A stretch of DNA of 26,845 bases. It comes from a virus. Shown here one piece after another: positions 15,341 to 21,342 of the stretch. Location of the stretch: the IMG/VR virus record IMGVR_UViG_3300047409_000153, positions 1-26,845 of that record, one strand, 5' to 3'. The position numbers and the translations under genes were made by a program. Position 1 is the first letter of the stretch; each line of letters opens with the position of its first letter. The notes below the pieces were generated by a model. That model saw only the letters and a list, made by a program, of their open reading frames with translations. It ran no database searches and was not told where the DNA came from.

Positions 15341-17283
15341 TGGCTACTTTCGGGCAATTTGGTCAACCCAAGCCGGTAGAAGCGACGCCCGTCACCGCGA
15401 CTGGTCTGGGCAAGGCTACTGCCACGGGCACTCGCGGCGGCCTGGAAGGGCTCGTCAGCGCGCCTGGCGATCTGGTGACGTGGGAGAGCCGCAAGGCGGC
15501 CCAACTCGCCCAGTATCTGGGGGCGTCGCCGGAGACCGTCCAGTCGATCCAGAACTACTTCACGAAACCGACGCGAGGACCCGGCGTGGCGACCACGCCC
15601 GACGTGCAGGCGGCGACCGACGCTGCCGTGACGAAGGTGCTGCCAAAAAGCATCTCTGGTCCGGTGCAGGACATCACTCGGCACCAACCGCAGAACAAGG
15701 CCGAGGAGTGGGCGCAAACCGGCGGCTCCATGCTCCCTGCCGCACTGCTGCCCGGCAGCCTGGCGACGCGCGCCACCCGCGTATTGATCCCAACCGCCTC
15801 CGTCGAGGGCACCGGCCAGGTCACGCGCCAACTCGCCCCAGAGTACGAAGACGCCGCCCGCCTCGTCGCTGGCTTCCTGTCCGGGGGTGGCTTGAAAGGC
15901 GGGGCCGAGCCAGGCGGCTTCCGGTTTCGCTCCAATCTGCGCAAGCTGGCTGACGTCGGCCCGAAGGGTGTCGAGCGCGTCAAGCAGCTACTTACCGAGC
16001 AAGGCATGAGCCCTGAGGATGCCATCGCTGCTACCAAGCAGCTGGGCCCGGAGGGCCGGGTGCTAGACACCGGACCCAACGTGCGCCAGGAGGCACAACA
16101 AATTCAGGCCGCAGGCGGCGAGGGACGCGGCATCCTCGACCCGATGCTGCGCGCCCGCGAAGAGGGCAAGAACCGGCGGCTGATGGAAGATGTCGGGGCC
16201 ACGGTCGGACCACAGGAACATCCGACGGCGGTCGTGCAGGCGCTGGAAGATCGCGCCACCCGCGTCGGCCAGCAATATCCTGCGGCCAAGTCGAACCAGA
16301 CCCGGCCTGCCGGGCTTGATGGGATCGCTTACGATCTCGACGCCGAGATCGCGAATGCGCGCGGCGGCACGCAGAGCAAACTGCAAAAAATCCGCGACAT
16401 GCTCGACATCCCCGGCGGCAAGGGCAATCTCGACCCGTCGTCGGAAGGCGTGCATGCAATGCGCCAGGAAATTGACCGGATGATCAATAAGGAGAAGCCA
16501 GGATCACCCGTCTACGCGCGCCTGAACGAATACCGTCAGCGGATCGACAGTGAGTTGAAGGACATCGCGCCCGACATCAAGTCGCTCGATGCGCAATACA
16601 GCGGTATCAAGGACGAGGGTCGGGCCTTCGAAAAAGGCCAGCAGATTTACGAGAACCCGCGCGGCACTGACCCGGCGGATTTTCAGCAGACCTGGGACGC
16701 GATGACGCCAGGCGAGCAGGCGCATGTCCTAAAGGGGATGAACACCGAAACCTATCGGCAGCTTGGCATCAGTGGCAAAAACCTATCCGAGTTGCAGAAG
16801 TTGATCTCTGGCGAGGGCAAGTGGAACCAGGCCAAGGTGGCGACCGTCATCGGCGACCAGAAGGCCCAGCAGCTGATGGACGCCATCAGCAGGGAGAAGA
16901 CCTTCAACGAAAGCTACAACACGATCGTCAAAGGTTCGAAGACGGCGGAAACCAGCCGGAACCCTTCGCAGCGCAGCTTCGGTCGGGCGGCGGCGGATAC
17001 GGCCAAGGACATGCTTTTTGCCGCAGGCACTGGCGGCGGCTGGGCCGGAGCCGGAGGTGCCGCCGTGTCCAATGTCCGCCGTTTCATCGGGGAAAGGATG
17101 AAGGGTGGTGGGACCGGCAACGCGGCGGTGGATACCGACGTGGCGCGGCTGCTGTCGTCAGACAGACCGGAAGATTTGCTGAAGGCGTTGAGGATGGTCG
17201 AGCAGCACCAATCGCATTCGGTGCCGGGTGCTGTCCTGGGCGCGCTGCTGGCCCGGCAGCAGGATCAGGGGGCTCAGCGATGA
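15340..17283 (+). CDS. Large internal virion / DNA-ejection protein
   Basis: A protein of 647 residues from the ATG in the TGATG overlap (GTG at 15337 would add one). Gly/Ala-rich hydrophobic parts near residues 125-155 (GSMLPAALLPGSLATRATRV) and near 555-580 (MLFAAGTGGGWAGAGGAAVS) could enter membranes, while the centre is a long charged helical region with RQEIDRMINKEKPGSPVYARL, DSELKDIAPDIKSLDAQYSG-like heptads. This is the pattern of large podovirus ejection proteins. The last 10 bases overlap, on the opposite strand, the end of a small membrane-protein gene (17274-17363), and the end of the gene lies in a 25-bp direct repeat. Confidence 0.7.
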   Translation: MATFGQFGQPKPVEATPVTATGLGKATATGTRGGLEGLVSAPGDLVTWESRKAAQLAQYLGASPETVQSIQNYFTKPTRGPGVATTPDVQAATDAAVTKVLPKSISGPVQDITRHQPQNKAEEWAQTGGSMLPAALLPGSLATRATRVLIPTASVEGTGQVTRQLAPEYEDAARLVAGFLSGGGLKGGAEPGGFRFRSNLRKLADVGPKGVERVKQLLTEQGMSPEDAIAATKQLGPEGRVLDTGPNVRQEAQQIQAAGGEGRGILDPMLRAREEGKNRRLMEDVGATVGPQEHPTAVVQALEDRATRVGQQYPAAKSNQTRPAGLDGIAYDLDAEIANARGGTQSKLQKIRDMLDIPGGKGNLDPSSEGVHAMRQEIDRMINKEKPGSPVYARLNEYRQRIDSELKDIAPDIKSLDAQYSGIKDEGRAFEKGQQIYENPRGTDPADFQQTWDAMTPGEQAHVLKGMNTETYRQLGISGKNLSELQKLISGEGKWNQAKVATVIGDQKAQQLMDAISREKTFNESYNTIVKGSKTAETSRNPSQRSFGRAAADTAKDMLFAAGTGGGWAGAGGAAVSNVRRFIGERMKGGGTGNAAVDTDVARLLSSDRPEDLLKALRMVEQHQSHSVPGAVLGALLARQQDQGAQR

Positions 17284-17286
17284 CGC
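17262..17286. repeat. 25-bp direct repeat, copy 1
   Basis: Exactly identical to 17391-17415, with starts 129 bases apart. This copy covers the last codons of the + strand ejection gene and, on the minus strand, the last codons (RHR stop) of a small membrane-protein gene. The two copies are the conserved ends of a duplicated unit of about 130 bp whose interior has diverged. Confidence 0.9.
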
Positions 17287-17363
17287 CGACGACGCGCCCA
17301 CCAACCTTCAATAAGGCCGGAAGCTACGCCACCGACCAAGACCATAAAAATAAAAGTACCCAT
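17274..17363 (-). CDS. Tiny single-span membrane protein, distal copy
   Basis: A 29-residue ORF on the minus strand (start codon at 17363-17361, stop at 17276-17274). Residues 3-22 are a hydrophobic span, TFIFMVLVGGVASGLIEGWW, followed by the strongly basic tail ARRRRHR, so the positive-inside rule puts the C-terminus in the cytoplasm. A ribosome binding site AAGG lies 11 bases upstream, in a remnant that resembles the 3' end of the coiled-coil gene. It is a diverged tandem copy of the ORF at 17403-17489: both share the pattern hydrophobic-GL-[IL]-EGW and end in RHR. Role unknown; a holin-like, exclusion or accessory membrane peptide are options. Confidence 0.6.
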   Translation of the reverse strand: MGTFIFMVLVGGVASGLIEGWWARRRRHR

Positions 17364-17390
17364 GGAAGTTCAAACCTTTTCGTTTTGTTT

Positions 17391-17415
17391 GGATCAGGGG
17401 GCTCAGCGATGACGC
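17391..17415. repeat. 25-bp direct repeat, copy 2
   Basis: Second exact copy of 17262-17286. On the minus strand it codes for the C-terminal RHR and stop of the proximal small membrane protein. Here it no longer overlaps any + strand gene, so it probably arose by duplication of the end of the ejection gene together with the membrane-protein gene. Confidence 0.9.
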
Positions 17416-17489
17416 TCAGTCCGCTCAGCCCAGCCTTCAAGGAGGCCCATGATGACGGCTACGGCGCAGCCGAGGAGAAAAATGTGCAT
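17403..17489 (-). CDS. Tiny single-span membrane protein, proximal copy
   Basis: A 28-residue ORF on the minus strand (start codon at 17489-17487, stop at 17405-17403). Hydrophobic span HIFLLGCAVAVIMGLLEGW, then the charged tail AERTERHR. The ribosome binding site AAGG lies 8 bases before the ATG, inside the last codons of the coiled-coil gene, whose stop is 4 bases upstream; translation is probably coupled. It shares with the distal copy (17274-17363) a similar length, a GL-[IL]-EGW end to the span and the same C-terminus. It contains one Cys that the other copy lacks. It is too short for automatic gene finders. Confidence 0.65.
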   Translation of the reverse strand: MHIFLLGCAVAVIMGLLEGWAERTERHR

Positions 17490-17492
17490 GGT

Positions 17493-17723
17493 TCAAGCCT
17501 TTTCTTCGAGTTTATGGACGCGATCCTCGACGCGCCGGTTGTAGGCATGCATGTCGGTCAACTGCGCGCTCATCGAATTGATGCTGAATTCGGTCGCCTC
17601 GACGCGCTTTTCCATGCGGCGAAGGATTTCCATCATCACCGTCAAGTCCTCGCGCAGGCTGCCGATCTCGGTCAGTACACGGTCCAGCTGCCTAGCCACG
17701 AAATTCAGATCAATGTCCGCCAT
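17493..17723 (-). CDS. Coiled-coil protein MADIDLNF-type, opposite strand
   Basis: A 76-residue ORF on the minus strand; ATG at 17723 is chosen over upstream in-frame starts because the protein then begins MADIDLNFVARQLDRVL, as in small coiled-coil proteins I associate with rhizobial genomes, and because GAGGGG lies just upstream. Nearly the whole length is helical with heptads: SLREDLTVMMEILRRMEKR, ending VEDRVHKLEEKA. No membrane span. This is the only convincing stop-to-start reading in 17284-17757, a region where the + strand has no gene. It is the first gene of a three-gene minus cassette with the two tiny membrane proteins, perhaps a moron expressed separately from the late operon. Function unknown. 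Confidence 0.75.
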   Translation of the reverse strand: MADIDLNFVARQLDRVLTEIGSLREDLTVMMEILRRMEKRVEATEFSINSMSAQLTDMHAYNRRVEDRVHKLEEKA

Positions 17724-17726
17724 GCC

Positions 17727-17747
17727 CCTCACATAGATGAAGTGAGG
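17727..17747. promoter_or_regulatory. Palindrome supplying ribosome binding sites to divergent genes
   Basis: CCTCAC (17727-17732) pairs with GTGAGG (17742-17747) around 9 bases. On the + strand GTGAGG is the ribosome binding site of the gene at 17758; on the minus strand the other arm reads GTGAGG just before the ATG at 17723. The two divergent start codons are only 34 bases apart. TATAAA on the minus strand near 17750 might be a -10 element for the cassette but no -35 at the right spacing is evident. Confidence 0.45.
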
Positions 17748-17757
17748 CTTTATATCA

Positions 17758-19293
17758 ATGCCTAGCCAGCAAGATTGGATGGAAGCGCAAAAACGCCGCA
17801 TGCAGCCCGGCGGCTTCAATCCGTTCGACCGCATGCTGGCGGGGATGGACAATCCCGGCTCTGGCGGGACCGGCGACCTGACGGCGGGCGATTATACGCT
17901 GAAGGACCGCCTGACCGACCTCGTCAGCTACCTCTACGGCGGCAGCGATCCGAAGGCGGCGCAGTCTTTCGGGCGCAGTGCCTCCGACCTGGCGACGATG
18001 GTGCCCGGCCCCGGCCAGGTGCTGAGCGGCGACGAGGCTCTCAGGGCGGCCCGCAAGGGCGATTACAGCGGCGCGGCTCTGGCTGGCATAGGAGCATTGC
18101 CCGGCGGCGGTCCGGAAGCCAACGCCGGGCGCGAGGCGCTCGCAGAGGCGAAGCTGGCCGCGCCTGCGGTGCATACCGGCGGCAACCAGTCGCTGATCGA
18201 CAAGATTTTCCAGCATGCCGAGCAGCAGCGCACTCCGCAGTACCCAACGGCCACCGAGCCGGTCTTCGGACCCGCCGATCCTGAACTGACCAAGCAGCTG
18301 GTGCCGCAGCGCTCGGTGGCGGGCGAACTGCCGCCCGTGCCGACCGGCAAGCTGCCGTACAACGACCGCGCCCGCCCGATCCTCGAAAATCAGGACGCCA
18401 TCGCCAAGCAGATGGCCGACGACCTGACCAAGGCTCCCGGCCAGCCGGAGTTTTATTCTACCGGCTCGGTGCTGGCCGGCCTGGAGGACCGCGCCGGGCT
18501 CAGGCCGAAAGAGGCGCTCGATTTCATGGGCGACTGGTCGGGTCAGGGTGCCGCCACCTCGCCACGCACCAAGACGCCGCAGAACCTGCGCAACGCCTCT
18601 TACCTGATGTTCGAGCGGGCGCGCGGCAATCCGCTGACCAGCGCCAGGCGCGAGGCCGAGGGCAACCGGCCTGGCTTCGCCATGATGGGCATGCACACCG
18701 ATCTGGCCGACCAGTTCGCCAAGGGCACGGTCGATCCGTGGACCAATCCGAAACCATTCACCTTCCAGCAGAATTGGAAGGGCAATATGGCCGACGTCAC
18801 CGGAGACACCCACAACATCCGCAAGGTGCTGGACACCTACGACCGGCTCAACCCCGGCGGCCTGCCGAAAGAATGGTTCAGCAGCGAAGAGGCCTACCAG
18901 GCCTACAAGGCCAACAAGGGCTTCCCGAAGGAAGGAGCGCTGCCGGTCGGCGACATCAGGGACAGTCTCGGCAGCGGCATCGTCCCTGGTACCGGCAGGA
19001 AGGCGCAGGTCGAATATCCGATCATCACCAACCCGACCCGGCTGACCGCCGAGAAGATGGGCATCGCGCCCGCCGAGGCGCAGGAGCGGCTGTGGTTCGA
19101 GGGTGGGCCGAGAACCGGCCTGATGTCGCCTGCGGTGACCATCCCTGGCCTGCTCAACTCACAGATCGAGGCGACGGCGCGGGCTACGGGCCTGTCGCCG
19201 GATGCGATCCTGAAACTGTGGGCGCATCGCGGCATCCCGCTGGCTCAGAACGAACCTGACAACAACATGCCCGGCGCTTCGGCGGTCGGGTAA
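17758..19293 (+). CDS. Ejection-block protein of unknown function
   Basis: A protein of 511 residues; GAGG 10 bases before the ATG lies in the divergent palindrome. The N-terminal ~110 residues (DWMEAQKRRMQPGGFNPFDR, then a Gly/Ala-rich stretch AALAGIGALPGGGPEANAG) resemble the start of ejection proteins. Residues ~230-370 form a compact, conserved-looking domain: FYSTGSVLAGLEDRAGLRP, MMGMHTDLADQFAKGTVDP, and KGNMADVTGDTHNIRKVLD. Several His and Asp residues there could be catalytic but I recognise no enzyme family. It is the last gene before the fibres and may be a third ejected protein. The minus cassette separates it from the preceding late genes. Confidence 0.7.
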   Translation: MPSQQDWMEAQKRRMQPGGFNPFDRMLAGMDNPGSGGTGDLTAGDYTLKDRLTDLVSYLYGGSDPKAAQSFGRSASDLATMVPGPGQVLSGDEALRAARKGDYSGAALAGIGALPGGGPEANAGREALAEAKLAAPAVHTGGNQSLIDKIFQHAEQQRTPQYPTATEPVFGPADPELTKQLVPQRSVAGELPPVPTGKLPYNDRARPILENQDAIAKQMADDLTKAPGQPEFYSTGSVLAGLEDRAGLRPKEALDFMGDWSGQGAATSPRTKTPQNLRNASYLMFERARGNPLTSARREAEGNRPGFAMMGMHTDLADQFAKGTVDPWTNPKPFTFQQNWKGNMADVTGDTHNIRKVLDTYDRLNPGGLPKEWFSSEEAYQAYKANKGFPKEGALPVGDIRDSLGSGIVPGTGRKAQVEYPIITNPTRLTAEKMGIAPAEAQERLWFEGGPRTGLMSPAVTIPGLLNSQIEATARATGLSPDAILKLWAHRGIPLAQNEPDNNMPGASAVG

Positions 19294-19305
19294 CAGGAGG
19301 CACCA

Positions 19306-20322
19306 ATGCCGTTCGATGGTTCTGGGAATTTCAACCGGGTGATGAACTGGGTCAACGACAGCCTGGCGAACATCAAGATCAAGTCCGACCGCCACGACCA
19401 GGAGGACGATAACTTCGCCTCCGGGCTCAGCAACGTCATCACCAAGGACGGCCAGACCCAGCCGACCAACGATATCCCCCTCAACGGGCATAAGCTGACC
19501 AATGTCGGTGTGCCGACCGGGGCGACCGACGCGGCGATCAAGAGCTATGTCGACGCCAAGCTGGATTTCTCGACAACCGGCGTTCCGGTTCCCGGCTCCG
19601 GCGCGGCGGCCTCGATCCGCTTTGCCGACGCCGACATCGGTTTTGGCACCCGCCACGTCGACACGCCTCCCGGCACGGTCAACCGCTTTGTCTGGAACGA
19701 CAAGCCCGACCTGTCCGGCACTGATGTCGCGGTGCTGACCGACGTCGGCAATTTCTCGGTCAATGGCACCTTCACCACGACCGGCGCGGTCACTTGCGGG
19801 AACATCGTCACGCCCGTGGTGAGCGTCAAACCGGCGTCGGGCAACGCCGTGGTCTACTTCTTCGCCCCTAATGGAGCGACGGCGCGCATGTACCTCTACA
19901 CCAACGCCGACGCGCAGGGGGCGGGCAACCTGACGGTCGGCGTCCAGAATTTCGCCTTTGGCGCGGACGGCGTCTTCACGGCTCCCGCCGCGCTCAAAAC
20001 CGGGGGCGCGACCTACCAGACCGATGGCAACGTCATCGGCACCGTCTGGAGCCCGTGGGGCGCGAACGATGCCATCAGCGCCATCAACCTCCGCATCGAG
20101 GCGCGCGCGGCGGCCTATGCCAACAATTGCGTCACGCAGATGCGCTCGGCAGGCTACATCGAGGTCAACCACACCACTGGCACTCAAGGGCAGCGGCTGA
20201 CCACCAGCGGCTACTACTGCGTAATGAGCATGCGAGTTGCCGGCGACCAGTACCTGTTTGGCTACAGGCAAATCCAGCATTTCGTCCCCAGCGCGGGCTG
20301 GATACAATCGACGGCATGGTGA
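19306..20322 (+). CDS. Tail fibre / spike protein
   Basis: A protein of 338 residues with AGGAGG 5 bases before ATG. The N-terminal ~85 residues are a typical virion-attachment region of podovirus tail fibres: NFNRVMNWVNDSLANIKIKS, RHDQEDDNFASGLSN, DIPLNGHKLTNVGVPTGATD then SYVDAKLD. The rest is beta-rich with Gly/Thr/Ala, and the C-terminal domain contains FFAPNGATARMYLYTNAD and YYCVMSMRVAGDQYLFGYRQ. It is likely trimeric and anchors to the tail hub. It heads the receptor-binding block. Confidence 0.85.
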   Translation: MPFDGSGNFNRVMNWVNDSLANIKIKSDRHDQEDDNFASGLSNVITKDGQTQPTNDIPLNGHKLTNVGVPTGATDAAIKSYVDAKLDFSTTGVPVPGSGAAASIRFADADIGFGTRHVDTPPGTVNRFVWNDKPDLSGTDVAVLTDVGNFSVNGTFTTTGAVTCGNIVTPVVSVKPASGNAVVYFFAPNGATARMYLYTNADAQGAGNLTVGVQNFAFGADGVFTAPAALKTGGATYQTDGNVIGTVWSPWGANDAISAINLRIEARAAAYANNCVTQMRSAGYIEVNHTTGTQGQRLTTSGYYCVMSMRVAGDQYLFGYRQIQHFVPSAGWIQSTAW

Positions 20323-20326
20323 TCTG

Positions 20327-20713
20327 ATGGCGACCAATCTCGGACAACTGCACTCGGAGCCGTTCCGCACGGCGGACTTCTTCGCCCTGCAATCTCCGCA
20401 AGATGAAGCCGCCGGCAAGCCCCCGACCGTGCTGATCCCCGGCCAGCTGTTCTACCGGGCGCACCGGGAAGACGGCAGTCCTTGGAACGACTACTGCAAG
20501 GGCCTGAGGCTGGCCGGCGACGACTGGTTCATTGCGGTCAAGCCGGATGACGGCTGGATATTGAGCGCTACGCAGGACCCGACCGAACTGGCGATGGCCG
20601 GTGCCGACATCTGGCGTATCAAGCACCCCGGACCAGATAAGGCGATAATAGCCCATCGATGGACCGGCAAAGAGGTGGCCGTCTTTCCCGGAATGGAGGC
20701 TTTGGAGCCATGA
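20327..20713 (+). CDS. Hypothetical protein of the fibre block
   Basis: A protein of 128 residues from ATG 20327, four bases after the fibre stop; a longer in-frame reading would sit inside the fibre gene. It has several Trp residues, with FYRAHREDGSPWNDYCKGLR, LAGDDWFIAVKPDDGWILSA and IIAHRWTGKEVAVFPG, giving a beta-rich small fold. No known domain. It overlaps the next gene by ATGA. It could be a fibre assembly or small adhesin component. Confidence 0.65.
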   Translation: MATNLGQLHSEPFRTADFFALQSPQDEAAGKPPTVLIPGQLFYRAHREDGSPWNDYCKGLRLAGDDWFIAVKPDDGWILSATQDPTELAMAGADIWRIKHPGPDKAIIAHRWTGKEVAVFPGMEALEP

Positions 20714-21342
20714 TCGACCGCACCATCGTCGTCAATCCGATCGAGCCGGCGCTGTTGTCGGCGCGGGTGGCGCTCGGCGTCCCGTTCGATCTGCACCTGA
20801 GCTTCCGCAGGCAGGACGGGCTGACCCCGGTCGATCCCAACACGCTGATGTCGCAGCTGGCGCTGCTGCCGCGCTCGGCCCGCCAGGTGTGGGCCTATGA
20901 CGTGACCACCTCGAACGTCTACGAGGGCACGGCATCCGTCTCGGTGCCTGGCACGGTGCTGGTCGATCCCAACGGCTACAACCTCGAACTCTACCAGCGC
21001 CGCACCGCCCTCAACCCCACCGATCCGCCGGTCGCGGTCGGTCTGCTGGCCAAGGGTGTGCTTAGGCTGGAGGGCTCGGCCTACATGCAGATGGGTCCGC
21101 TGGGAATGGTCAACATCCCTGTCGTGGTCGGCCCTCCCGGCCCTCCCGGCCTGTCCGTCACCGGCCCTGCCGGCCCAGTAGGCAGCCCCGGTGCATCCGG
21201 CCAGCGCGGTTCGATCTGGACCACGGGCGTTGGCTCGCCGGGCACGGTCGGCACCGAACTGACCGGCGACATGTATCTCGACGAGAGCAATGGCGACGTC
21301 TGGCGCTTCGACGGCGCGACGTGGATGCGTGGCACTTTCTGA
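20710..21342 (+). CDS. Tail protein with short collagen-like tract
   Basis: A protein of 210 residues starting at the ATG that overlaps the preceding stop. The N-terminal ~135 residues are a beta-sandwich-like domain: PFDLHLSFRRQDGLTPVDP, RQVWAYDVTTSNVYEGTASV. Residues ~143-170 carry Gly-X-Y repeats (GPPGPPGLSVTGPAGPVGSP), and the end has GDMYLDESNGDVWRFDGATW, a motif common in modular tail proteins. Collagen-like triplets usually make a trimeric stalk. It is coupled to the long collagen-like fibre by TGATG. Confidence 0.75.
   Translation: MIDRTIVVNPIEPALLSARVALGVPFDLHLSFRRQDGLTPVDPNTLMSQLALLPRSARQVWAYDVTTSNVYEGTASVSVPGTVLVDPNGYNLELYQRRTALNPTDPPVAVGLLAKGVLRLEGSAYMQMGPLGMVNIPVVVGPPGPPGLSVTGPAGPVGSPGASGQRGSIWTTGVGSPGTVGTELTGDMYLDESNGDVWRFDGATWMRGTF

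Noticed and set aside
17284-17765. + strand reading through the gap (continuing 16821-17765)
   Set aside because: It has no ribosome binding site, starts inside another gene, and is antisense to the coiled-coil and membrane-protein genes that explain the sequence better.
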